A stretch of 27,978 nt of DNA from a virus. A program made the translations under genes and the position numbers. Below the pieces are notes generated by a model, which searched no databases, was not told the origin of the DNA, and saw only the letters and a list, made by a program, of their open reading frames with translations. Within the stretch, counting starts at the first letter, position 1, and each line of letters opens with the position of its first letter. The DNA is taken from positions 1-27,978 of IMG/VR virus record IMGVR_UViG_3300009365_003819; one strand, written 5' to 3'. This document shows, one piece after another, positions 7,144 through 14,411 of the stretch.

Positions 7144-7409
7144 TGGGAACGAAACAGATTCGGCACAGCATGCCAGATCTAGTTAATGAGAATATTGTGT
7201 TCTTTCGAAAGCATGAGGATGGCTACTTTGAAAGAGTTGAGCAAGTAATGATTCGAGATACAAGAACCAACAAGTTAGAATCGAATATCGAAACAGTCTC
7301 AGATGAAAAATATGAGATAACAAGTGACGATGATTACGATCATGAAGTTGCGTATCAAGATATAGACGGCAAAGAGAAATCGATTAGATATAAAAAAATT
7401 AGAGAATGA
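7143..7409 (+). CDS. Hypothetical acidic protein, 88 aa
   Basis: Begins at the ATG of a TAATG overlap and ends in an ATGA overlap with the GIY-YIG gene, so it is the middle of a three-gene coupled set. The product is acidic with many Asp, Glu, Tyr and Lys (T-S-D-D-D-Y-D-H-E-V) and a basic end K-S-I-R-Y-K-K-I-R-E. No signal peptide, membrane span or recognisable family. Confidence 0.55.
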   Translation: MGTKQIRHSMPDLVNENIVFFRKHEDGYFERVEQVMIRDTRTNKLESNIETVSDEKYEITSDDDYDHEVAYQDIDGKEKSIRYKKIRE

Positions 7410-7690
7410 AGGCGTGGTTTCTCTACATGGTTGAATGTGTAGATGGCACTCTCTATACTGGAATTACAACAGATATCACCCGCCGGCTACATGAGCACAA
7501 CAATACACGAAAGGGTGCAAGGTATACAAGGTCCCGCCGACCTGTTAGTCTTGTATATTGGAGAGAGTTTAGCAATCGATCAGAGGCTACAAGTGCCGAG
7601 ATAGCAGCCAAGCGTCTCAGTAAGGTGCAAAAGCTTGAGATGGTTGCTAGATGTGATCATGAAACACTCGACAAAAAGAATTGTAATTGA
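7406..7690 (+). CDS. GIY-YIG nuclease superfamily protein (YhbQ/UPF0213-like)
   Basis: A 94-aa single-domain protein. Motifs run as in the family: W-F-L-Y-M-V-E-C at residues 4-11, L-Y-T-G-I-T near 16-21, T-R-R-L-H-E-H-N-N with the catalytic-type Arg, G-A-R-Y-T-R-S-R-R-P-V, then a helix containing the acidic residue (E-A-T-S-A-E-I-A-A-K-R). The length is typical of the stand-alone YhbQ/SLX1-like group, not a homing endonuclease with a DNA-binding extension. ATG overlaps the previous stop as ATGA. A repair or recombination nuclease role is likely but unproven. Confidence 0.88.
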   Translation: MKAWFLYMVECVDGTLYTGITTDITRRLHEHNNTRKGARYTRSRRPVSLVYWREFSNRSEATSAEIAAKRLSKVQKLEMVARCDHETLDKKNCN

Positions 7691-8066
7691 AACTGATGTA
7701 GATTCCGATGGAGTCGTGCATGCTGAAAAGTTCTTTCGTTGGCTGTATGCCGAGGTAATGAAGTATAGCTCTAATTTATTAAATAAACCATGTCTGATAA
7801 GACATGTTTATGAGGTAGATATAAAAAGTCCTGTAAAAGCAGGTAGCATTTTAGAAATATCCTTGAATCCAAAAGGCTTTGGTGATACATCTGTTAGTAT
7901 TGATGCACGTGTAACAGATAGAGTGTCAGATAAATCTTATCTTACAATTAAAAAGCTCATACTAGTGGCTGTTGATGAGAATTTAAAACCAGCTGAACAC
8001 GGTGTTGTTAGTGAAGATGATTGCTTTTTACCGTATGGCTGGCTAGATAATACATCAGGTACTTAG
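7659..8066 (+). CDS. Hotdog-fold (YbgC/4HBT-like) thioesterase
   Basis: About 135 aa. The N-terminal pattern E-T-D-V-D-S-D-G-V-V-H-A-E-K-F-F-R-W-L resembles the D-T-D-x-x-G-V-V-x-x-x-x-F catalytic segment of acyl-CoA thioesterases. It is followed by the expected long helix and the beta strands V-Y-E-V-D-I-K-S-P-V, I-L-E-I-S-L-N and S-V-S-I-D-A-R-V-T. The start is uncertain: ATG 7659 overlaps the GIY-YIG gene by 32 bases and has no clear binding site, and TTG 7635 is also in frame. The substrate cannot be read from the sequence; acyl-CoA or acyl-ACP hydrolysis would be a metabolic accessory function for a phage. Confidence 0.65.
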   Translation: MKHSTKRIVIETDVDSDGVVHAEKFFRWLYAEVMKYSSNLLNKPCLIRHVYEVDIKSPVKAGSILEISLNPKGFGDTSVSIDARVTDRVSDKSYLTIKKLILVAVDENLKPAEHGVVSEDDCFLPYGWLDNTSGT

Positions 8067-8071
8067 TGTGT

Positions 8072-8100
8072 TTGATAAACACTACATCATTTGATAATAA
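8072..8100 (+). promoter_or_regulatory. Sigma70-like promoter TTGATA-N17-TAATAA
   Basis: TTGATA (8072-8077) and TAATAA (8095-8100) are spaced 17 bases apart in the gap after the hotdog gene. GCGGGGAGATAAA and ATG 8120 follow. Confidence 0.45.
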
Positions 8101-8119
8101 GATTAAGCGGGGAGATAAA

Positions 8120-8332
8120 ATGTCAGAACCTATCGAAATATACACACCGACTGATGAGGAAATTGATGATGCCATGTCTTTCATGCTACAGTGTTCACCA
8201 TCTGATCTTGCCGATGCGTGGAATAAAACGACAAATGAGTGGCCCATCGATTCTGTGATTAGATTACACAGAGAATTGTGCAAGACAGGCAGGATTAATC
8301 TGCTAATAAGCAAGATGTCTGAGAAGAGCTAA
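8120..8332 (+). CDS. Hypothetical acidic protein, 70 aa
   Basis: Start chosen at ATG 8120 because GGGGAG lies seven bases upstream. An upstream in-frame extension to 8066 has no binding site and would contain the promoter. The product begins M-S-E-P-I-E-I-Y-T-P-T-D-E-E-I-D-D-A, is mostly helical, and ends in a basic I-S-K-M-S-E-K-S. No export signal and no family recognised. Confidence 0.65.
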   Translation: MSEPIEIYTPTDEEIDDAMSFMLQCSPSDLADAWNKTTNEWPIDSVIRLHRELCKTGRINLLISKMSEKS

Positions 8333-8349
8333 CAACCTATTGTTTGGCT

Positions 8350-8982
8350 ATGACTATGCTATTATTTTTCTCTTTTCTTTTTCTTGGCTGCACTAATCAA
8401 GATGAAGCTACTGTTGATGTTAGAGAGAGTGATTTTACTCATCTTCTTAAAAAGACACCAAAAAAATTTGGCAATTGGAATCTGCTACCAGATGTAGTGA
8501 TCTGTCAGAATGCGCCTGTTTCAAAGAAGGCTGTGATGAATGCCATCGACTTTTGGAGATCACTAGGCTATAGATTTGGAAGGGTTCTAACAGAGCATTC
8601 TGCTTCCTGCTTTGATGATAGTCGTCCTCACTATCAGATAACAATAGAGATGAATGATCGCTCTGTGAGAGAGACATCTTGCGGCGAGACAGCGTTGTAC
8701 CTCCAAAGTGATTCTCACGAAATACTTGGTGCTAGAATCTATATAAGAAAAGGCGATGGAAATAGTCCTAGTGTACTAGAGCATGAGTTCGGTCATGCAC
8801 TTGGGTGGAGACATTTCAGGAAGGTTGGTCATTTAATGAATCCACTTTTGTCAAATGGAGGATTTGACACCTATGGGCTAGAAAGTAATTTTGTGCCGAT
8901 TAGCGGCTATGGAATCGCAAATACTGTAAGAGAATCTGATGTGATTCAAGTGTGTAGTGATTATCGAAAAAGTGACAGATAA
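8350..8982 (+). CDS. Metzincin-type zinc metalloprotease lipoprotein
   Basis: About 210 aa. The N-terminus is a short hydrophobic signal ending in a lipobox-like F-L-G-C (Cys14), so it is probably exported and lipid-anchored. The active site is H-E-F-G-H-A-L-G-W-R-H (residues 145-155), a metzincin HExxHxxGxxH zinc site, followed by the Met-turn-like H-L-M-N-P at 161-165. The extra cysteines in the mature part suit an oxidising compartment. ATG 8350 is preferred; TTG 8344 and ATG 8356 are alternatives and binding sites are weak. The target is unknown. A host surface or a competing phage receptor is a reasonable guess. Confidence 0.8.
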   Translation: MTMLLFFSFLFLGCTNQDEATVDVRESDFTHLLKKTPKKFGNWNLLPDVVICQNAPVSKKAVMNAIDFWRSLGYRFGRVLTEHSASCFDDSRPHYQITIEMNDRSVRETSCGETALYLQSDSHEILGARIYIRKGDGNSPSVLEHEFGHALGWRHFRKVGHLMNPLLSNGGFDTYGLESNFVPISGYGIANTVRESDVIQVCSDYRKSDR

Positions 8983-9220
8983 TATTGAAGATACTGTTGA
9001 GTGGTGGAAGCACAAGACATTCTTACTTGAAAAAAGAATTGAGCAACTAGAGCTTGAAAATTTCGAGTTGCGAAAAACAATATGTGACACTGTTGATAAG
9101 CTTAAGACACATAATCTAGACATGAAGGTGGCTGTTGAATCTAATACAAGTGTTTTAAATACAGCTGATAATAATGTTTTGAGGCCAAAATTTAAAAAAG
9201 CCAAGTGGCGTAAAGATTAG
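8957..9220 (+). CDS. Coiled-coil protein, 87 aa
   Basis: Starts at GTG 8957, overlapping the metalloprotease by 26 bases; GTG 8972 is an alternative. The central region (K-T-F-L-L-E-K-R-I-E-Q-L-E-L-E-N-F-E-L-R-K, broken by nothing helix-disrupting) has clear heptads, and the C-terminal end is basic (F-K-K-A-K-W-R-K). No export signal. It could be a scaffold or DNA-associated small protein. No family recognised. Confidence 0.6.
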   Translation: MIIEKVTDNIEDTVEWWKHKTFLLEKRIEQLELENFELRKTICDTVDKLKTHNLDMKVAVESNTSVLNTADNNVLRPKFKKAKWRKD

Positions 9221-9254
9221 TCGATAATAAATCATATATCTATTTTAGGGCTAT

Positions 9255-10007
9255 ATGAAACCTTTATTCCTTTTTCTTCTGTCCGCATTAGCAGTTTCTG
9301 ATACATCAGTTACTCATAGTACTATTAATGATAACGTCGATATCACGTCTTCGTTGTTTATATCTCGTGTATCAAATGAAGCTTTATCAGAATTTGAAAA
9401 GAAAGCTCGTGAGGCTGCTGTTAAAGTCGTTGCAAGAAACGGTCATGGATCAGGGTCCTATGTGAAATTTCGAGGATTCCATCTTATTTTTACAGCTGCA
9501 CATGTTGTAGATAGTGGAAGTAAACAGTTTGTAGTGATGGGTGACGGTGAGAAGGTAATAGGACATCTTGTCTATGCAGATAAAAAGCTTGACGTCGCTG
9601 TCTTGCTTATTCCTGAAATGAAAACCCGTCAAGCAGTGAAATATAGGCCATTGAAAGATCCTGCAGATGTAGGAACGCAAATCATATATGCAGGATTCCC
9701 AGCATCTCACAGCCTGCTATCAATAAGAGGAATGGTGGCTGGTCACGAATTTGATCGATACGGAAATAAAGTTCTTCTTTTGCATTCATATGCGTGGTTT
9801 GGATGCTCCGGTTCAGGTGTATACGACGAGCATGGAAATTTTGTAGGTGTCCTGTGGGGAGTTGATGCACCACGAAAGGGGCTTATACCCCAAATAGTCG
9901 AGGATATTGTTTGGGTAACACCGTCAAGCAGCATCAGCGAAGATAAGATTATAGCTGGGATTTGTAAGAGCTTATTGACAGAATCACGCTCTTGTGCTGC
10001 CTATTAG
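9255..10007 (+). CDS. Secreted trypsin-like (S1, chymotrypsin-fold) serine protease
   Basis: A 250-aa protein with an N-terminal signal (M-K-P-L-F-L-F-L-L-S-A-L-A). The catalytic triad can be read: His83 in F-T-A-A-H-V-V, Asp113 in K-L-D-V-A-V-L and Ser185 in G-C-S-G-S-G-V. A preceding G-H-G-S-G-S fits the trypsin_2/HtrA-type fold. No PDZ domain follows, so it is a bare protease domain. AGGG sits five bases before the ATG. Its stop overlaps the convergent thioredoxin-like gene by four bases. It is inferred to act in the periplasm or outside the cell. The metzincin gene nearby makes this a locus with two exported proteases. Confidence 0.87.
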   Translation: MKPLFLFLLSALAVSDTSVTHSTINDNVDITSSLFISRVSNEALSEFEKKAREAAVKVVARNGHGSGSYVKFRGFHLIFTAAHVVDSGSKQFVVMGDGEKVIGHLVYADKKLDVAVLLIPEMKTRQAVKYRPLKDPADVGTQIIYAGFPASHSLLSIRGMVAGHEFDRYGNKVLLLHSYAWFGCSGSGVYDEHGNFVGVLWGVDAPRKGLIPQIVEDIVWVTPSSSISEDKIIAGICKSLLTESRSCAAY

Positions 10008-10564
10008 GGAGAAACTATTGTAGCGATTCCAGCCTCTAGGTTTGATTGACTATATCCTCTTAGCACCTGTTCAATGACCATGCCCTCTGAGATGAAGAAA
10101 AATGTGGGCCAGCCCGTGATATTCCATCCACTCACAGAAGAATAGTCTATCATGCTTCTGCTCCCAGCTAGAACATGTGAGCTCTCTATTCCGAAAGTGT
10201 TTGTCCAAGATAGACAATCATCAGATGTCGCGGGCTCACCCAGTGCTGTTTCAATAAGGACAGTAAGGTATTCAAGATTTGCTGAAGCGTATTTTTCTAC
10301 AACCTGATCAATTTCAGAGGCAGCATTCATGCAAGGTCCACACCACATTACACTAAAGTCTAGAACAATTGGCTGCTCATAGAAGTCATAAAGAGAGACA
10401 TCATTTCCTTCTTGATCAACTAGTGTAAAGTTGCAAGGGTGATCGCCAGCATTTTGTGAGCATTCTTCCCATGGGTATGGGTTGGTTTGAATATTACTAT
10501 CAACATCTTTGAGACGAGGTGTGCATGCAGATGTAAGTAAGAGAAAAAATAAAGACTTATACAT
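10004..10564 (-). CDS. Thioredoxin-fold (TlpA/redoxin-like) lipoprotein with WCGPC
   Basis: A 186-aa protein: signal and lipobox L-T-S-A-C (Cys14), linker, then E-E-C-S-Q-N-A-G-D-H-P-C-N-F and a thioredoxin domain with the redox motif W-C-G-P-C and the cis-Pro segment G-W-P-T. The extra Cys pair before the domain (C-x7-H-P-C region) is shared with the paralogue at 22717. The ATG overlaps the stop of the upstream VWA gene (TAATG on the minus strand), forming a two-gene operon. Likely a membrane-anchored disulfide reductase or isomerase outside the cytoplasm, perhaps serving Cys-containing exported products of this region. Confidence 0.87.
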   Translation of the reverse strand: MYKSLFFLLLTSACTPRLKDVDSNIQTNPYPWEECSQNAGDHPCNFTLVDQEGNDVSLYDFYEQPIVLDFSVMWCGPCMNAASEIDQVVEKYASANLEYLTVLIETALGEPATSDDCLSWTNTFGIESSHVLAGSRSMIDYSSVSGWNITGWPTFFFISEGMVIEQVLRGYSQSNLEAGIATIVSP

Positions 10565-12153
10565 TATTCACAGTTTCCTAATATTGCGTATTCGACGTCT
10601 ACTGTGCTGCTCATCGCTGGAGGAGAGTCAAATATAATTGAATTAGACCCTAGATCATAGCTCCAGTTAACTACAGAGTAGCCGTTAACTGTTACAGCGA
10701 TCGTACTTTCGATGGGAAATTCTGTTAGCTGAAATGAGCTTTTTGCCATTGACTCTCTGGCAAGCGTATCCATTTGTGTGCCCCAGTCAACTGCGCAAAT
10801 AGACATAAATGTTCCGTTCAGGGCTTGCACAACTTCGTAATAGCCTCCACCAAATTGAGCATACATTCCATTTAGATTGCACCCTGATGGAAAATCACCC
10901 GCCACAGCGTGGGCAACAATTTGCTCAGTTGTAGTTTTCAGTCCCAGGAGATGGTTTGCGTAGTCTTGTGGAAGCATGGTAGAGTATCTGCTAGAACCAT
11001 CAGTTTCATCTGAAACGTAGATAATCACTAGCTTTGCATCAGATCGTAGAAAGGCACCACCAGGCCCAGCATCAGCACCTGACTGTGTTGCCTCATAGGA
11101 TTCAAACAAGCCTCTCTCTAAACCGCTCCCACTGATGCCAATACCAGTAATAATGCTCGCAACTGTTCCGACAGGATCGGGATGATTGCTATCAATAATA
11201 CCTCCGACAAAGTTTTCATTATCAGTTGTAATAAATGCGAGCTGATAGTCCACATTGGATGTAGAGAAGACATTGATAAAAGAGCTAAAATTGTTTGCCA
11301 GATTTGATTGGTGTCTGTACATGGAGCATGAATTATCAATGACAAATAGAATATCAGATTTTGATTCGCCTGTTTGTTCGAATGACTCACTTACGATGGC
11401 AGCATACTTTCCCATCGCTACCTGATCAGCACTGGCAACAGGTGTAACAGGATCACTTGATACGACCTCTATGTACGAAGAATCATCAATTAAATCGCTT
11501 GGAGCATATTCAATGACTACGTCTATGCTGCTGCTTGGGGGAATAGTCCAGGGAAGACGACCGTGCATGCTCTGGTTATCATCAAAATTAAAATCTACAG
11601 GAAGTGTTGTGAAAAATTCTACGTCATCTACTTGTAGATTTGCATTCCCAACATTTGCGATATTAATGCTGATATCATCATCACAGCCAACATCCACTTC
11701 ACCAAAATCATAATAGTCAGGTGTCACTTCTATCACGGGTGCATTTCCTGCACCATTTAGTGTTACAACTACTAATGGTTCATCGGGATCATCTGATTCA
11801 ATAAAGATTCTATCCCTGTCTGTTGAATATGTGGAAGGTGCATAGATCACTTCTATGCTGGTGGAATGTCCCGCCTCTAGCGAGTCTTCATCAGGGGGAA
11901 TGATTGTAAAGATTGAGTGATTCGATCTTAGGTAGATATCGTTCAGTTTCAGTGTGTCAGTGCCCACATTGGAGACTGTGATTTCATTAATACCAGTTTC
12001 AAGTCCAGAATGTAGAGATCCGAAATCAATTGATCCTGGATCAACATGAATATCAGGGATCATATCAATCTTCTGATGCAAATCATAGTCTGAACACCCA
12101 GCTAGTGTTCCTAACATTACTAAAAGCGCGCAAGCTCGTGAGAGATATATCAT
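10564..12153 (-). CDS. Lipoprotein with ASPM/SPD-2/Hydin-like repeats and a von Willebrand factor A domain
   Basis: About 529 aa. The signal ends in lipobox L-A-G-C (Cys20). Two immunoglobulin-like repeats follow, each starting with the choice-of-anchor-D pattern (V-D-P-G-S-I-D-F-G-S-L and V-T-P-D-Y-Y-D-F-G-E-V-D-V-G). Then comes a VWA domain whose MIDAS begins D-I-L-F-V-I-D-N-S-C-S-M (D-x-S-x-S) and includes Y-V-S-D-E-T-D-G-S. ATG 12153 follows AGGT on the minus strand; TTG 12156 is an alternative. This combination is typical of surface lipoproteins in Myxococcota-like bacteria, so a host-derived adhesin or surface-modifying protein is inferred. Confidence 0.85.
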   Translation of the reverse strand: MIYLSRACALLVMLGTLAGCSDYDLHQKIDMIPDIHVDPGSIDFGSLHSGLETGINEITVSNVGTDTLKLNDIYLRSNHSIFTIIPPDEDSLEAGHSTSIEVIYAPSTYSTDRDRIFIESDDPDEPLVVVTLNGAGNAPVIEVTPDYYDFGEVDVGCDDDISINIANVGNANLQVDDVEFFTTLPVDFNFDDNQSMHGRLPWTIPPSSSIDVVIEYAPSDLIDDSSYIEVVSSDPVTPVASADQVAMGKYAAIVSESFEQTGESKSDILFVIDNSCSMYRHQSNLANNFSSFINVFSTSNVDYQLAFITTDNENFVGGIIDSNHPDPVGTVASIITGIGISGSGLERGLFESYEATQSGADAGPGGAFLRSDAKLVIIYVSDETDGSSRYSTMLPQDYANHLLGLKTTTEQIVAHAVAGDFPSGCNLNGMYAQFGGGYYEVVQALNGTFMSICAVDWGTQMDTLARESMAKSSFQLTEFPIESTIAVTVNGYSVVNWSYDLGSNSIIFDSPPAMSSTVDVEYAILGNCE

Positions 12154-12203
12154 CAATAATACCTATTCTTCACGACACATCAAGCAGCTAAATACTTAAA
12201 AAT

Positions 12204-12467
12204 ATGCGCTTTAAAAAAGGCGATCTTGTCAGGTATGTGTCCAATCCTCTTTCAACAGCGCCCAGAATTATTCCCAACGGAGTGGGACCGCTTGGGATCG
12301 TTATTGGCACTAGAGAGTTTTATGTGGGTGATAAAGATGACATAGCCACACAGGCAGTGGTCAAAGTAGTATCAGTGCATTGGTCAGATGCAGCGTGGAA
12401 CGAGAGCAATGGTCTCTCAGAGGAATATGAGCCGGATCTTAAAGTTATTCAATCATCTCAAAAGTAA
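12204..12467 (+). CDS. Gly-Asp-Leu-Val family small protein
   Basis: An 87-aa protein beginning M-R-F-K-K-G-D-L-V-R-Y-V, then G-P-L-G-I-V-I-G-T-R and V-V-K-V-V-S-V-H-W-S, with an acidic tail. It is divergent from the VWA lipoprotein operon. No Shine-Dalgarno sequence is visible before the ATG; the upstream TAAATACTTAAAAAT is AT-rich and may hold the promoter. The next gene overlaps its 3' end and is also a family member, so this is a tandem pair. Confidence 0.65.
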   Translation: MRFKKGDLVRYVSNPLSTAPRIIPNGVGPLGIVIGTREFYVGDKDDIATQAVVKVVSVHWSDAAWNESNGLSEEYEPDLKVIQSSQK

Positions 12468-12807
12468 GATATCTTTGATAAAAACTGCTAGATATCGTGC
12501 CGGTGATATTGTCAGCATCTTGCCTGGACCCCAGCCAGAGGGTCTTTCTTGTGGATCATTGTCAAATGATTCTATTTTGATATTCAAAAAAATAGATCTG
12601 GAATCCTATCCGTCATACAATGATTTTTTAGGTCCGTACACAGAGGCAAACCAAGGTGATATCGCAACTGTTATTCGATTTGTAGGCCGACCCATAAAGG
12701 TTCGAGATGGAAACAAGTGGTCTCATTATGATGTGTATGAGATAATGATTCATGGTGCACTCTATCAGGCCTTTGCACAAACATTGATTCGAAGAGAAGA
12801 TATGTAG
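12430..12807 (+). CDS. Gly-Asp-Ile-Val family protein
   Basis: About 125 aa from ATG 12430, which has AGAGGA just upstream and overlaps the preceding gene by 38 bases; TTG 12475 is an alternative and would remove a basic N-terminal extension. The family signature is A-R-Y-R-A-G-D-I-V-S-I-L, followed by Q-G-D-I-A-T-V-I-R-F-V-G and Y-D-V-Y-E-I-M-I-H-G. It is larger than most members, with an insertion before the second strand pair. Its 3' end holds a promoter-like TTGATT-N18-TATAAT for the next gene. Function unknown. Confidence 0.6.
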   Translation, partial: SRILKLFNHLKSKISLIKTARYRAGDIVSILPGPQPEGLSCGSLSNDSILIFKKIDLESYPSYNDFLGPYTEANQGDIATVIRFVGRPIKVRDGNKWSHYDVYEIMIHGALYQAFAQTLIRREDM

Positions 12808-12813
12808 TATAAT
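12784..12813 (+). promoter_or_regulatory. Sigma70-like promoter TTGATT-N18-TATAAT
   Basis: TTGATT (12784-12789) and a perfect TATAAT (12808-12813). The predicted start is near 12820, just before the lipoprotein gene. Confidence 0.6.
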
Positions 12814-12840
12814 AAGGATGTGAAAATAGCGGCTATTATT

Positions 12841-13203
12841 ATGAGTAAGAATTTTTTAATAATGATTTATGTGATGCTTTCTTTTACGCTGTCGGGCTGT
12901 GCATCACAGCTTCGCTATGTAGGGAAAAATTTTGTGCCAAGCCAGAGTCTTTGTGCAGATGCGCTTGTTGTTAACTTAGATGCAGCTGGTTGCAATGAGG
13001 TCTATTACGGGCATTCACCAACGTATAATGCTTTCAAGGTTCGATGCGTTAGTGCTGACTGGAATAACAACAGCAATGAGTGGCTTTCATATTCTTTCTT
13101 TCTTAAGTCTGGATTTGATGATTTTGAAGTTCACAATGATTTGTTTTTGATTTGTTCAGACGCTTCAACAAACTTGTACTTTCTTAATGAGAATAGCAAA
13201 TAG
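12841..13203 (+). CDS. Small lipoprotein with conserved cysteines
   Basis: About 120 aa. The signal peptide ends in lipobox L-S-G-C followed by A-S-Q, marking a lipoprotein. The mature part has Cys residues (S-L-C-A, A-G-C-N, V-R-C-V, L-I-C-S) that could form two disulfides. ATG 12841 is chosen because the promoter start is near 12820. A GTG at 12820 is in frame and would make a leaderless start with a longer signal. No family recognised. It joins the other exported proteins of this region and overlaps the next start by one base. Confidence 0.7.
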   Translation: MSKNFLIMIYVMLSFTLSGCASQLRYVGKNFVPSQSLCADALVVNLDAAGCNEVYYGHSPTYNAFKVRCVSADWNNNSNEWLSYSFFLKSGFDDFEVHNDLFLICSDASTNLYFLNENSK

Positions 13204-13406
13204 TGATAGTTGACATATACTTTACAGGTCGTAATGATTCACTAACTAAAGTGATTAAGCAATCTGAGTATCATAAGCTTCTTGCTGTGATGAAGCAAAA
13301 TGCCAAACAGGCAGATCCTGACTTATTTAAATTCGCTGATGGTTCTGTGATTAGAGTAAGCAAGATCGAATATCTTGACATAAAACCAGATGTTTCTTTT
13401 CACTGA
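13203..13406 (+). CDS. Hypothetical protein, 67 aa
   Basis: GTG start at 13203 shares its G with the TAG of the lipoprotein gene, so it is coupled to it. The product has a beta strand, then helix (V-D-I-Y-F-T-G-R, V-I-K-Q-S-E-Y-H-K-L-L-A-V-M-K) and a C-terminal strand pair (F-K-F-A-D-G-S-V-I-R-V, I-E-Y-L-D-I-K). No export signal. No family recognised. Confidence 0.5.
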   Translation: MIVDIYFTGRNDSLTKVIKQSEYHKLLAVMKQNAKQADPDLFKFADGSVIRVSKIEYLDIKPDVSFH

Positions 13407-13438
13407 TTCACAGTTATAGGAAACAACTCGCTCTAAGG

Positions 13439-13467
13439 GTGTAAAATTAGAGCTTAGGTAATATCTT
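13439..13467 (+). promoter_or_regulatory. Promoter GTGTAA-N17-TATCTT for the tRNA cluster
   Basis: GTGTAA (13439-13444), 17 bases, TATCTT (13462-13467). The predicted start is a few bases before tRNA-Leu at 13479. It uses the same spacing and -35 element as the promoter of tRNA(CAT). Confidence 0.5.
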
Positions 13468-13478
13468 TTTGTATGACT

Positions 13479-13564
13479 GCGCGAGTGGTGGAATTGGTAG
13501 ACACGCAGGTCTTAGGAACCTGTGCTCATGTAGTGTGGGGGTTCGAGTCCCCCCTTGCGCACCA
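13479..13564 (+). tRNA. tRNA-Leu (anticodon TAG)
   Basis: An 86-base tRNA with a long variable arm: acceptor GCGCGAG/CTTGCGC, discriminator A and encoded CCA. Anticodon loop CTTAGGA with TAG at 13513-13515; T arm GGGGG/CCCCC. First of four tandem tRNAs. Confidence 0.95.
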
Positions 13565-13567
13565 AAC

Positions 13568-13653
13568 GGAAGGCATCCGAACTGGTGAGGACGCAGACTT
13601 GAAATCTGTTGCAGCGAAAGCTGTTGGGGGTTCGAGTCCCCCGCCTTCCGCCA
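13568..13653 (+). tRNA. tRNA-Ser (anticodon TGA)
   Basis: An 86-base class II tRNA: acceptor GGAAGGC/GCCTTCC, discriminator G, encoded CCA, long variable arm (GCAGCGAAAGCTGT) and anticodon loop CTTGAAA (TGA at 13600-13602). Three bases separate it from tRNA-Leu. Confidence 0.95.
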
Positions 13654-13656
13654 TTT

Positions 13657-13731
13657 GCCACCGTAGCTCAATGGCAGAGCACCGCTCTTGTAAAGCGGGG
13701 GTTAAGGGTTCAAATCCCTTCGGTGGCTCCA
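13657..13731 (+). tRNA. tRNA-Thr (anticodon TGT)
   Basis: A 75-base cloverleaf: acceptor GCCACCG/CGGTGGC, discriminator T, encoded CCA; anticodon stem CCGCT/AGCGG around CTTGTAA (TGT at 13689-13691); T stem AAGGG/CCCTT. Confidence 0.95.
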
Positions 13732-13734
13732 CCC

Positions 13735-13807
13735 GGGGATGTAGCTCAATTGGGAGAGCATCTGCTTTGCACGCAGAAGGTTGCTGGTTCGAGTCCAGTC
13801 GTCTCCA
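13735..13807 (+). tRNA. tRNA-Ala (anticodon TGC), CCA not encoded
   Basis: A cloverleaf with acceptor GGGGATG/CGTCTCC, D stem GCTC/GAGC, anticodon stem TCTGC/GCAGA around TTTGCAC (TGC at 13768-13770) and T stem GCTGG/CCAGT. After discriminator A the genome reads CCC, not CCA, unlike the other six tRNAs here, so the 3' end must be completed by host CCA-adding enzyme. Confidence 0.92.
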
Positions 13808-13885
13808 CCCAATGCTTAAACAAATTAGAGACATAGCCGATGACAGACCGGTACAAAGTCTGTTATGCTTTATTATGGAGAAAAA

Positions 13886-14317
13886 ATGAGCAAAGTAAAA
13901 ACCGGACAGACAGTGAGCGTTCACTACGTTGGAACCTTTGATGATGGGACAGCGTTTGATAGTTCACGAGATCGTGGAGAGGCTCTATCGTTTGAGGTAG
14001 GGGCTGGACAATTAATTGCAGGGTTTGATTCAGCACTGACTGGAATGGTTGTGGGTGAAACAAAGACAATCAGTCTATCACCTGATGATGCTTATGGTGA
14101 ATCAGATCCGGAGCTTTTTCAGGATGTTCCGACGTCAATCTTTCCACAGGATTTTGAAATTGAGGTAGGAGCCACAGTGCATGGGCAAAATGGTATGGGG
14201 CATCCGATGACTGGTGTGGTGAGCTCTTTGAAAGAGGATGTTGTGACGCTTGATCTAAATCATCCCATGGCAGGAAAGAATTTAAACTTTGAGATTGAGC
14301 TTCTCAAAATAGATTAA
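13886..14317 (+). CDS. FKBP-type peptidyl-prolyl isomerase, SlyD-like
   Basis: A 143-aa cytoplasmic peptidyl-prolyl isomerase/chaperone. FKBP landmarks: V-S-V-H-Y-V-G-T-F-D-D-G-T-x-F-D-S-S, F-E-V-G-A-G-Q-L-I-A-G-F-D and A-Y-G-E-S-D-P. The insert-in-flap segment and the C-terminal N-H-P-M-A-G-K-N-L-N-F-E match the SlyD class, but the His/Cys metal-binding tail of SlyD is missing. ATG 13886 is favoured by TGGAGAAAAA. It sits between tRNA-Ala and tRNA-Pro, so it may share their transcript. It could aid folding of abundant phage proteins. Confidence 0.9.
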   Translation: MSKVKTGQTVSVHYVGTFDDGTAFDSSRDRGEALSFEVGAGQLIAGFDSALTGMVVGETKTISLSPDDAYGESDPELFQDVPTSIFPQDFEIEVGATVHGQNGMGHPMTGVVSSLKEDVVTLDLNHPMAGKNLNFEIELLKID

Positions 14318-14322
14318 GCATT

Positions 14323-14399
<77 letters not shown>

Positions 14400-14411
14400 T
14401 TTCTGATTTCT

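Noticed and set aside
12160-12186. Leftward promoter TTGATG-N16-TATTAT for the VWA lipoprotein operon
   Set aside because: The -10 lies only a few bases before the ATG, so transcription would begin within the coding sequence.
13473-13924. Several open frames of 70-140 codons on both strands across the tRNA cluster
   Set aside because: They run straight through four well-formed tRNA genes; GC-rich tRNA sequence produces such frames. Matches to annotated proteins would be tRNA-derived artefacts.
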